64,000 nucleotides of DNA, taken from positions 1 through 64,000 of IMG/VR virus record IMGVR_UViG_3300045242_000214; one strand, given 5' to 3'. Shown piece after piece: positions 40,280 through 47,318 of the stretch (the stretch's first letter is position 1; each line of letters starts with the position of its first letter). The position numbers and the translations under genes were made by a program. The DNA is from a virus. Under the pieces are notes generated by a model. That model searched no databases. It saw only the letters and a program-made list of their open reading frames with translations, and was not told where the DNA came from.

Positions 40280-41563
40280 CTACCCGGCGCTCACTTTGAG
40301 CGTCCCCGCCGAGTTCCAGAGACGCCCGGCGACGTGAGGGTCTGCGGTGGGTAGGAGCGGCATGTCGATTTCGCCGTGTCCTCGAATGGCGAATCCGATG
40401 TCCACTCCATCGTTGACGTAGACGTTGACGGCGTCGTTGTCGGCGTCGTTGGCGGTGAGGAGGGTGCCGTGCGCGTTGACGAAGATGCCGTATCCGTTAC
40501 AGCTGACGTAGAGCAGGTAGTTCGTCTGGTTTTCGCCCGCTCCCACGACGGAGAGACAAGCCTCGTCGGGGTTGCCCGACTCGATGGAGACTGCGCCGCC
40601 AGACGTAACTCGGAAGACACTGCTGCCTCGATAGGTGAATGGATAGGTGGCCTCTTTGCTCGGTACGAAGGAGTTGTTGAATCCCGGCAAGAGGGTGAAG
40701 CTGAGCACCAGCGTTACGCCGCGGATCGCCGTGAAAATCTCGTCAAGCGTGCTAATAGGCGTGTCGCCGGAGTCGGTCGCATAGTGGACGGTCAGCGTCG
40801 TTCCAACTAGATCTACGGAGAGAGGTGACGATGGGCCATCGTCGGTGAACACGATCTCCGTGACTGTGACGCCGTCGCCCTGGATTAGCCAGCCGATGTC
40901 GCTGGCGATGAAGTAGTAACCGAGGCCGGGAGAAAACGCCTTGAACAGATCCCCGCTCTGGCTGTCGAGCCCGTCGATCTGGAGCGGTGTCTTACTGCCA
41001 GCATCGACCGCCGCGGTGACTTCGCCGCTGGTGTTGTCGGCTGTCCACGGGTCGGGCAGCGAACCGCCGCCCGAGGCCGCGATCACCTCACCCCGGAAGT
41101 TGAACAGATACCCCGACGACGACGAATCCGCGATCAACAACGGCTTCGACACCTGCCCCACCGTCGCCGGATCCGTAGGCGACAACGCCCCCGGAGTCGT
41201 CGCTGACAGAAAGTACACGTCGCCCGGCGTCAACCCGGACAGGCCCGTGATATACCCCGACAGCTGCAACGTGAAATGGTTCGCGTCTGCGACCGCAGAA
41301 ACAAGACCAACCACCTCCGCGTCAGCCGCCGAATCAGCTTGCGCCTTCACATAGTTCGTGCCGTCAAAACGCACCGCATCACCGACCACCAGCATGTGAT
41401 CCACCTGCTGAACCGGACGCGTATTCCCCGAACCGCCGCCTCCGCCCTGGCTCGGCTTCCAGTTCGGCTCCAAATCGTCGTTCAGAGTCAGAACCCAGTC
41501 GACATCAACAGCATCGACCGGCACATCGTCGTTAGCCGTCTGCACGCGCGGCGAAGGAGCCAC
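40280..41563 (-). CDS. Putative tail fibre / virion protein (427 aa)
   Basis: Beta-rich repeats: HMLVVGDAVRFDGTNYVKAQ, EVVGLVSAVADANHFTLQLSGY, GDVYFLSATTPGALSP are the phage fibre 'capsid/structure' module widely seen in fibre proteins; the C-terminus HVAGRLWNSAGTLKVSAG is a common phage fibre ending. It lies between capsid genes and the collagen fibre. Confidence 0.65.
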   Translation of the reverse strand: MAPSPRVQTANDDVPVDAVDVDWVLTLNDDLEPNWKPSQGGGGGSGNTRPVQQVDHMLVVGDAVRFDGTNYVKAQADSAADAEVVGLVSAVADANHFTLQLSGYITGLSGLTPGDVYFLSATTPGALSPTDPATVGQVSKPLLIADSSSSGYLFNFRGEVIAASGGGSLPDPWTADNTSGEVTAAVDAGSKTPLQIDGLDSQSGDLFKAFSPGLGYYFIASDIGWLIQGDGVTVTEIVFTDDGPSSPLSVDLVGTTLTVHYATDSGDTPISTLDEIFTAIRGVTLVLSFTLLPGFNNSFVPSKEATYPFTYRGSSVFRVTSGGAVSIESGNPDEACLSVVGAGENQTNYLLYVSCNGYGIFVNAHGTLLTANDADNDAVNVYVNDGVDIGFAIRGHGEIDMPLLPTADPHVAGRLWNSAGTLKVSAG

Positions 41564-41575
41564 CGCTAGCCGCCC

Positions 41576-41653
41576 CTACGAGCCAGAACCGTTGTGTACA
41601 CGCATCTGCTGGCCCGCGCTAGTGACCGCGGCCTGGACGGCCAGCACAGCCAC
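41576..41653 (-). CDS. Very short ORF between virion genes (25 aa)
   Basis: GTG 41653 lies 3 bases after the previous stop and TAG 41578-41576 is 12 bases before the next start. The peptide is VAVLAVQAAVTSAGQQMRV plus HNGSGS. The fit in the gap is the only support. Confidence 0.35.
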   Translation of the reverse strand: MAVLAVQAAVTSAGQQMRVHNGSGS

Positions 41654-41656
41654 CGA

Positions 41657-42109
41657 CTACCCCTTGTCCAGGGCTGCCTGGGCTGAGACAGCCCGACGCT
41701 TGCCGCGAACGTGCATCCCGTCCGACAACTCGTAGGTGCCGCCGCCGAGATGGTTCGGGTACTTGATCTCCTGCTCCGGCGGCTCCTCGTCCTCTGGTGC
41801 CTCCAACTTGGGCTCCTCGAGCGAGATCGGGGCCTTGCCCTCGTAAGCAAGATACTGGCGCGTCGGGTCGGTCAGGCCGTACGGCGGAGGAGACGCCGGT
41901 CGGGCGCCCGCGACGTCATCACCGGGATCGGCGACGTTGATCGCGATGCGCGTGATCGTGTCGTTCCCCTCCATGTGATGCGCCGCCTGGCCCCAGTCGT
42001 TCGCGGGGACACGGTCTCCGGGAGCGTAGGTAACGACCGTCCCAGAGCCGAGCGGATGCTCGGCCTGGAACGGCTTCTTGGCTACCCAGTCGAATTCGAC
42101 GTGAGCCAT
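41657..42109 (-). CDS. Capsid-proximal hypothetical protein (150 aa)
   Basis: HVEFDWVAKKPFQAEHPLGSGTVVTYAPGD suggests a small beta domain, followed by an acidic Pro/Glu linker (EEPKLEAPEDEEPPEQE) and a basic C-terminus. Directly after the capsid gene; possibly a head-fibre anchor or capsid-associated protein. Confidence 0.55.
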   Translation of the reverse strand: MAHVEFDWVAKKPFQAEHPLGSGTVVTYAPGDRVPANDWGQAAHHMEGNDTITRIAINVADPGDDVAGARPASPPPYGLTDPTRQYLAYEGKAPISLEEPKLEAPEDEEPPEQEIKYPNHLGGGTYELSDGMHVRGKRRAVSAQAALDKG

Positions 42110-42114
42110 CTCGA

Positions 42115-43092
42115 CTAGACGGAGACCGCGTTGAGGAAGAACGAACCCAGGTCAGCTCCGACGATCTTGCAGGCGAAGGCGAGTTCGGCCTCGACCCGGA
42201 CGGTGCCGATCCCCAGCCACGGCATCGGAATCTGCGAGACGCGAGACCCGAAGGCCCCGGCGCCGAGCAGTCCGACCCAGGTGAAGATATAGCCGGCGGA
42301 CGGAACCATGATCCCCGGCTCCGGCTCTGCGTAGAGCAGCAGCGCGTCCTTCGTCGGGGTGATGAACTGAAAGTTGTCCGCCGCCCCCTCCGCCGCGTTG
42401 TTGTAGATCGCCGCGGCGACGAGAACCTGGAAGTCGGGCACGCCAGGCGGGGCGATCAGCGACGCCAAGAGCTCCGGCGTCGTGATGCCGCGCTGCGTGT
42501 ACTTGATCCTCTGCACGATCTCGTCGTGGTTCTTCAGGACCTCCCAGACACGCGGGCCGAGCACGAAGCGGTTGGGGAACTTGCCGGTCACCTGCTTAAC
42601 TGCCCAGATCTGCGCCTCGATGTCCTCGAGCGGCGTCGAGTTGGCGAGATTCCACTGCGGCGACGGGGTGATGTCGCCGCCCGTCGTGGAGCCCGTCCAG
42701 GTGCTCGTCGCCATCACCGTCTGCGCGACGATGATCTCCCGCTTGAGCATGATCCGGTGCGTCGTCCACAGGGTCGCGTCGCGGTCGGCGTTCAGCGGCA
42801 CGTCCGAGTTCGCCCGGATCTGCGGGTCGACGTCCTTATGGATCGCCCAGACGGGGGCGTAGTAGGACGGCGTGTTGTCGAGGTTGTAGCCGGACCCTGC
42901 CGACGGGGTTCCCGGTGCCCGCTGCTGTGCTTCGTCGCGGAACCAGTCGCCCTTCGTGTAGACGAAGTAGCGGTCGGACTGCTTCTGCACCGGCACGATC
43001 GGGAAGATCTTGTCGGCGATGTAGTCGGAGGCGTCTTGCATATACGCCTGTGAGATATTTGTTAACGGTCTGTTAACATGTACGCTAGACAA
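42115..43092 (-). CDS. Major capsid protein
   Basis: 325 residues. SSVHVNRPLTNISQAYMQDASDYIADKIFP is the N-terminus of a large family of phage capsid proteins; ANSDVPLNADRDATLWTTHRIMLKREI and IMVPSAGYIFTW are further family segments, and the C-terminus is a long hydrophobic P-domain strand. No obvious cleaved delta domain. It starts with TTG 43092 and no good SD is visible, with the HNH insertion just upstream. Confidence 0.88.
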   Translation of the reverse strand: MSSVHVNRPLTNISQAYMQDASDYIADKIFPIVPVQKQSDRYFVYTKGDWFRDEAQQRAPGTPSAGSGYNLDNTPSYYAPVWAIHKDVDPQIRANSDVPLNADRDATLWTTHRIMLKREIIVAQTVMATSTWTGSTTGGDITPSPQWNLANSTPLEDIEAQIWAVKQVTGKFPNRFVLGPRVWEVLKNHDEIVQRIKYTQRGITTPELLASLIAPPGVPDFQVLVAAAIYNNAAEGAADNFQFITPTKDALLLYAEPEPGIMVPSAGYIFTWVGLLGAGAFGSRVSQIPMPWLGIGTVRVEAELAFACKIVGADLGSFFLNAVSV

Positions 43093-43168
43093 CTGCGGCT
43101 CAGGAATCGGACTCGCCTCCCCTCAGTTCATGTAAGATGATGGGACCTACTAGAAGGGAGTGGCTCCT

Positions 43169-43939
43169 ATGCCGAAGCGCATCCCAGCAGACCGCAACGC
43201 GATCTTGGATCTCTACGAACAGCTTGGAAACGCGCAGGAAGTGGCGCGACGAATGAACCTCCATCCCGGAACGGTCTACAAGGCGATTCGCCTTGGTCGT
43301 GGACTGTGTGCTGCTGGCTGCAACCGACCTGCTAAAGCGAACCGGGCCTACTGCGAGCCATGTCTCGAGCGTCTTGCAAAGAGATCCCAGGCTGTACGTG
43401 CCGAGCGCCGCCGTCTGGGACTTTGCTTCTACTGCGATGAGCGTGTCGATGCGCCGGTCTCGCGACAGTTCTGCGCAGTCCACCGGATTGAGCAACTCGA
43501 CAAGCAGAGAGACCGTGCTACGCAGCGTCACAAGGAACGCACTAAGGCCGGCCCGCTCACCACAGGTGTGGCTCTGGCGAAGCGGGAGCGAACAATCAAG
43601 TGGCTCTACCGACCTGGCGGCATGGAGGCGTGGGAACGAGACAGGAAGCGGTGCGTGATTTGCGGAACGCACTTTGGTCAAGCCAAGATCCACATTCACC
43701 ACATCGACCTTGACGGGAAGAACAACGCCGCCGAAAACCTCGTCTGCCTCTGCTTCGACTGCCACGAACTGGTCCATCGCCTTCTTAGGGCGCGAAAGCC
43801 CACAAAGGCCGTGACCTGGACTCGTCGTACGTACCCCGGCTTCCAACCGCCGCCGGGGTACGACGCGGATCTTGCCTTCGTCACGGAGAGCGACAGACGA
43901 CACGCAGCAGCCTCTACGCCGCCAGGCCGCTCGGCCTGA
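43169..43939 (+). CDS. HNH endonuclease with N-terminal HTH, antisense next to the capsid gene
   Basis: ATG 43169 has AGAAGGGAG upstream. Residues 1-45 form a helix-turn-helix (NAQEVARRMNLHPGTVYKAI), then CAAGCNRP and CEPCLERL zinc-like pairs, then the HNH core: RCVICGTHF, KIHIHHIDLDGKNNAAENLVCLCFDCHELVH. The pair HH is catalytic. 256 residues. It converges with the decoration gene (26-base overlap) and diverges from the capsid gene. Confidence 0.92.
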   Translation: MPKRIPADRNAILDLYEQLGNAQEVARRMNLHPGTVYKAIRLGRGLCAAGCNRPAKANRAYCEPCLERLAKRSQAVRAERRRLGLCFYCDERVDAPVSRQFCAVHRIEQLDKQRDRATQRHKERTKAGPLTTGVALAKRERTIKWLYRPGGMEAWERDRKRCVICGTHFGQAKIHIHHIDLDGKNNAAENLVCLCFDCHELVHRLLRARKPTKAVTWTRRTYPGFQPPPGYDADLAFVTESDRRHAAASTPPGRSA

Positions 43940-44339
43940 ACAGCATCGCGGTGTAGGAACCGGAGGCGCCTGCCTGCTCCGCGATTCCTAGTACCTGGCT
44001 TCCGGAGACGGTGTAAGGCGTCCCGGTGAACACGGTCGCTCCCGTGTAGGCTACTGCCTTCCCGGCCGAGTCGGACGAGAGCTTGTCACCTGCGTTGAAC
44101 GTGCCGCCCGCCTGGACCTTCGTGCCGCCCAGGAACCTCACCTCGGAGGCGAGCGGGGTGCCCGCGGTGCCGACGGGGGTGTCCTGGATGACGCCGAACG
44201 CGAGTGCGCCCGCGCCGCAGACGTCCATGTAGCCGTCGGAGCCGAGCACGACGAACTTGAACTGGTTGCCCGTCATGTCGATGTCGGTCAGGAGCGTGGT
44301 GTCGAGACCGACGTTGGTGCCGTAGGCAGGTCCTGCCAT
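43914..44339 (-). CDS. Capsid decoration/stabilising protein, DUF2190-like
   Basis: 141 residues of beta-rich, Gly/Thr-rich sequence: AYGTNVGLDTTLLTDIDMTG, FGVIQDTPVGTAGTPLASEVRF, AGGTFNAGDKLSSDSAGKAV. This is the DUF2190 pattern of head decoration proteins, usually directly before the major capsid gene in transcription order, as here apart from the HNH insertion. Confidence 0.8.
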   Translation of the reverse strand: MAGPAYGTNVGLDTTLLTDIDMTGNQFKFVVLGSDGYMDVCGAGALAFGVIQDTPVGTAGTPLASEVRFLGGTKVQAGGTFNAGDKLSSDSAGKAVAYTGATVFTGTPYTVSGSQVLGIAEQAGASGSYTAMLFRPSGLAA

Positions 44340-45785
44340 TTACGCCGCCTCCCCTCTCATGCCGGTCAGGTTCGCGGCGCCCATGTGGTAGGTCTCGCCC
44401 TGGTAACGGGCGTAGAGTTTCTGACCCTCCTCGGTCTTGAGCACCCTGTCGATCTTCTGCTCGCGAGTGAGGGTCTCGCCGTCCTTTTCGACGATCGCCT
44501 CGGCGGCCTTCTCGAGCTGCGACCAGGCATCGCCGGCGGTGTCCTCGCTGGTGAGGGCGGTGCGGCCAAGCTCCTTGAACAGGTCGCCCGTCTCGACCTG
44601 CTCGTTCGCGGCCTTGAGGATCGCCTCCAGCTCGCCGAAGGTCTCCTCGGCGAGCGATTCGGCTGCGGCCTTGAGCACCGGGCCGAGCTTGTCGGCTGCC
44701 GCGAGCGCCGGCAGCTCGTCCTTGGCCTTCGCGATGTACTGCTTCTCGGCCAGGGCCTGCTCGGACTTCTCGAGCCGCTCGCGCGTGTCCTTCAACTCGC
44801 TGATGATGGCCTCCTGCGCCTTGAACACGGGCTCGAGAGTGGCGCGCTGCTCGTCGGGGACGCCGTCGAGGTCCCACGTCCCGTCTTCCTTCAGAACCGG
44901 CACTGCTGGGGTCCCCACGGTGCCTCCCTCCTCTTCGTTGGCTTTCTTCAGATCGTCTGGGTCGTCGTCCGGTACGGCCGGCTCGCCGTTCTCGTCTGCC
45001 GGGGTGTCGCGCGTGTCCTGCGACTCGCCCTTCAAAGCCTTGATCACGCGCCGGACGAGCGTCTCATCGGTCTCGTCTTCCTTGGAGACCTTCCAGTCGC
45101 CGGGGAGCGCGTCCGTGGCGCCGAGCGCCTTGGCGCGGCTGCGGATGTGAGCGCGGATCGCGTCGTGCGAGCCTTTGCCGCGGCCGACGGCGTGGATCGC
45201 GTTGTCGAGGTCACTGCGGTTCTCGATCGGGTAGCGGCCACCCGGCATCGCAGCGCCACTCGAGGCTGCGGCGCGACGCTGGTCGGCGGTGAACGTGCGC
45301 TTCGTGACCGCCGAGACTGCCGCGAACTCCTTCGCAACGTCTTCGTCGTCCTCGTCCTCGTCGTAGTCCGCCTTCCAGGTCGGCAACTCTCCGCCGCCCG
45401 AGGCTTCCCCGGTCAGTTCGTTCTCGGAGTCTTCCGGGGCTGTAGAGGTCGTGTTCAGCGGCGCGTTGCGGCGCGTGTACATCTCGCTGCCGAGTTTCTC
45501 GACCATCTCGCGCAGCGGCTCCGGCAAATCCCCCTCGACACCCTTGAGCAGACGAACGGCTGCGACAGCGGCCTTCTGCACCGTTTCGTCGGCGCCATCG
45601 GCGCGCAGGCCGTCGAGCATCGCGCCCTCGAACGAGGTCGGCACGGCCATGATGTCGCTGATCTCTGCATCCACGTCGGCGTCTCCCTTCAAGACGAAAC
45701 GCCGCTTGTTTGCGGCTCTTTTGACCGGACTGACCTCATCCGTGTCCACGTCCTCAAGCAGGTTCACGCCCCGCCTTATCGGCAA
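44340..45785 (-). CDS. Scaffold-like capsid assembly protein
   Basis: 481 residues, strongly acidic. The middle (residues 170-240) has RSDLDNAIHAVGRGKGSHDAIRAHIRSRAKALGAT, a DNA-binding or capsid-associated motif common in phage protease/scaffold genes. The C-terminal 150 residues are a coiled coil (QEAIISELKDTRERLEKSEQALAEKQ) typical of scaffolds. Position between protease and decoration/capsid genes fits. May be cut by the adjacent protease. Confidence 0.7.
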   Translation of the reverse strand: MPIRRGVNLLEDVDTDEVSPVKRAANKRRFVLKGDADVDAEISDIMAVPTSFEGAMLDGLRADGADETVQKAAVAAVRLLKGVEGDLPEPLREMVEKLGSEMYTRRNAPLNTTSTAPEDSENELTGEASGGGELPTWKADYDEDEDDEDVAKEFAAVSAVTKRTFTADQRRAAASSGAAMPGGRYPIENRSDLDNAIHAVGRGKGSHDAIRAHIRSRAKALGATDALPGDWKVSKEDETDETLVRRVIKALKGESQDTRDTPADENGEPAVPDDDPDDLKKANEEEGGTVGTPAVPVLKEDGTWDLDGVPDEQRATLEPVFKAQEAIISELKDTRERLEKSEQALAEKQYIAKAKDELPALAAADKLGPVLKAAAESLAEETFGELEAILKAANEQVETGDLFKELGRTALTSEDTAGDAWSQLEKAAEAIVEKDGETLTREQKIDRVLKTEEGQKLYARYQGETYHMGAANLTGMRGEAA

Positions 45786-45788
45786 GAT

Positions 45789-47318
45789 TTAGATGAGCAG
45801 CGAACCGAGCAGATCCGGGTGCGGCTGAACCTGCCAGTCGGCAGGCTCCTGCGGCATGTAAGCGCGTGGCACCTCGGGTCCGTAATCGGCGCCCTGAAGC
45901 GAGCGCCTGACACCCGTGCCGCCCACCGAGAACCCGGTGTACTTCCCGTCGAGGAAGTCCTGCCAGAGGGCGTCGTCCTCGACGTGCATGACCATGACCC
46001 AACTTCCGGCCTTGATCATTTCCTTGCCGTCGTAGCTGAAGTCGGTGGGCGCGATGAACGACTCGACGGGGATCACACCTTTGCCGTCGCGCTTGAAGCC
46101 CTGCGTGCGATGCTGCAGCTTGGCGACGGTCGCCTTGCCGCGGATGATCCGCTTCATGTAGGCGTGGGCGGCCTTCTCGACGTGCTTCGGGAGCATGAAG
46201 TCGTCCTGCGAATCCATCGCGTTCGGCTCGAGCACGACGCCGCAGGCGAGTTGCTTCCACTGGTCGGCTTTACGCACGGGCAGAAACTCGCCGCGCAGCA
46301 CCGACTCGTCCTTGCGCTTGCGTCCCTGACCGACATAGGAGACCGAGATATCCGGGAGCGGCACGTTCACATGCACGCTCGCCAGTCCGGGTCCGACCTC
46401 GCCGAGCGTCTGGGATGACGGTAGCGCCGAGGAGGCGCCGAGATCGCCGGCAGGGGGTATGTCTCCGGCGGGACCGTCGGCGCCATCCTTGGCTAACTCC
46501 CCACCGGCGAGTGCGGCGAGCTCGCGCCAGGAGTGGGGAGCATCGGAGTAATGGGAGACGACGTTCGGATTGACCCAGCGCATGTCCCCCTGCACGTCCT
46601 GGAGGAAGTCGCCGGTCTCGACCTTGAGCACGTCGCCCTTGCGAGCGCGCACGCGCGTTGGCAGGGTGCGACCGACGTAGTGACCGTCGCGAGAAGCCAT
46701 CCGGTAGACGCGCATCCCGCCGGGGGCGTTGGAGACACCGTGCACGCGCAGGTGCAGCGTCGTCGGACGCGCGTCTCCCTTCGCAACCTTCGTCCAGGGA
46801 CGAGAAGCACGTAGCTCATCACGGATTGCAGGGCTACGCTTCATGTCGTCGGGATGCCACCAGGCTGCGACCTCGACGTCGTCGCCGTCAGGATCATCCG
46901 GATTGAGCACGCGCCGGTCCTCCGGGTCGAGGTTCAGCTTGACGGAATCCTCATTTGGGACCTGATGGACGAATCCGTGGTAGATGCCACTGCGCCATTG
47001 GCCCGCGTGCTCGCCCTTCGGCAGGCGCAGTCCCATTTCCTCTTGCCACTCGCGACGCGCACCGTCGTAAGGATGCTCGCCGTCCTCAAGTTTGCCGCCC
47101 GGAAATTCCCACTTGCCCGCCGCAGGGTCTTTCGGATCTGAGGTCGAGCGCTGAATCATCAACACGCGCCTCGTGTTCTTAGCCCTCACCGCGATTCCTG
47201 CCGCCTTCGGTGCCGTGCCCTTGCCAATCCGCATCGGCTCAAGCCGGTTGGTCATCTCCGCGACGCGGTCAAGATCATCCTGATCCCAGGTCGCAGCGTT
47301 GAGCGTGCCGTCTCTCAT
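45789..47318 (-). CDS. Nudix hydrolase fused to XkdF-like prohead protease
   Basis: ATG 47318 in an ATGA overlap; 509 residues. Residues 75-96 are a complete Nudix box (GKLEDGE...REWQEEMG: G-x5-E-x7-REW-x-EE-x-G). Residues about 185-265 (TTLHLRVHGVSNAPGGMRVY, RKGDVLKVETGDFL) are a beta domain of unknown type. The last 150 residues (CGVVLEPNAMDSQDDFMLP, VESFIAPTDFSYDGKEM, KAGSWVMVMHVEDDALWQDF, GKYTGFSVGG) match XkdF-like phage serine proteases. The protease should mature the prohead. A Nudix fused to it is unusual. Confidence 0.82.
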   Translation of the reverse strand: MRDGTLNAATWDQDDLDRVAEMTNRLEPMRIGKGTAPKAAGIAVRAKNTRRVLMIQRSTSDPKDPAAGKWEFPGGKLEDGEHPYDGARREWQEEMGLRLPKGEHAGQWRSGIYHGFVHQVPNEDSVKLNLDPEDRRVLNPDDPDGDDVEVAAWWHPDDMKRSPAIRDELRASRPWTKVAKGDARPTTLHLRVHGVSNAPGGMRVYRMASRDGHYVGRTLPTRVRARKGDVLKVETGDFLQDVQGDMRWVNPNVVSHYSDAPHSWRELAALAGGELAKDGADGPAGDIPPAGDLGASSALPSSQTLGEVGPGLASVHVNVPLPDISVSYVGQGRKRKDESVLRGEFLPVRKADQWKQLACGVVLEPNAMDSQDDFMLPKHVEKAAHAYMKRIIRGKATVAKLQHRTQGFKRDGKGVIPVESFIAPTDFSYDGKEMIKAGSWVMVMHVEDDALWQDFLDGKYTGFSVGGTGVRRSLQGADYGPEVPRAYMPQEPADWQVQPHPDLLGSLLI

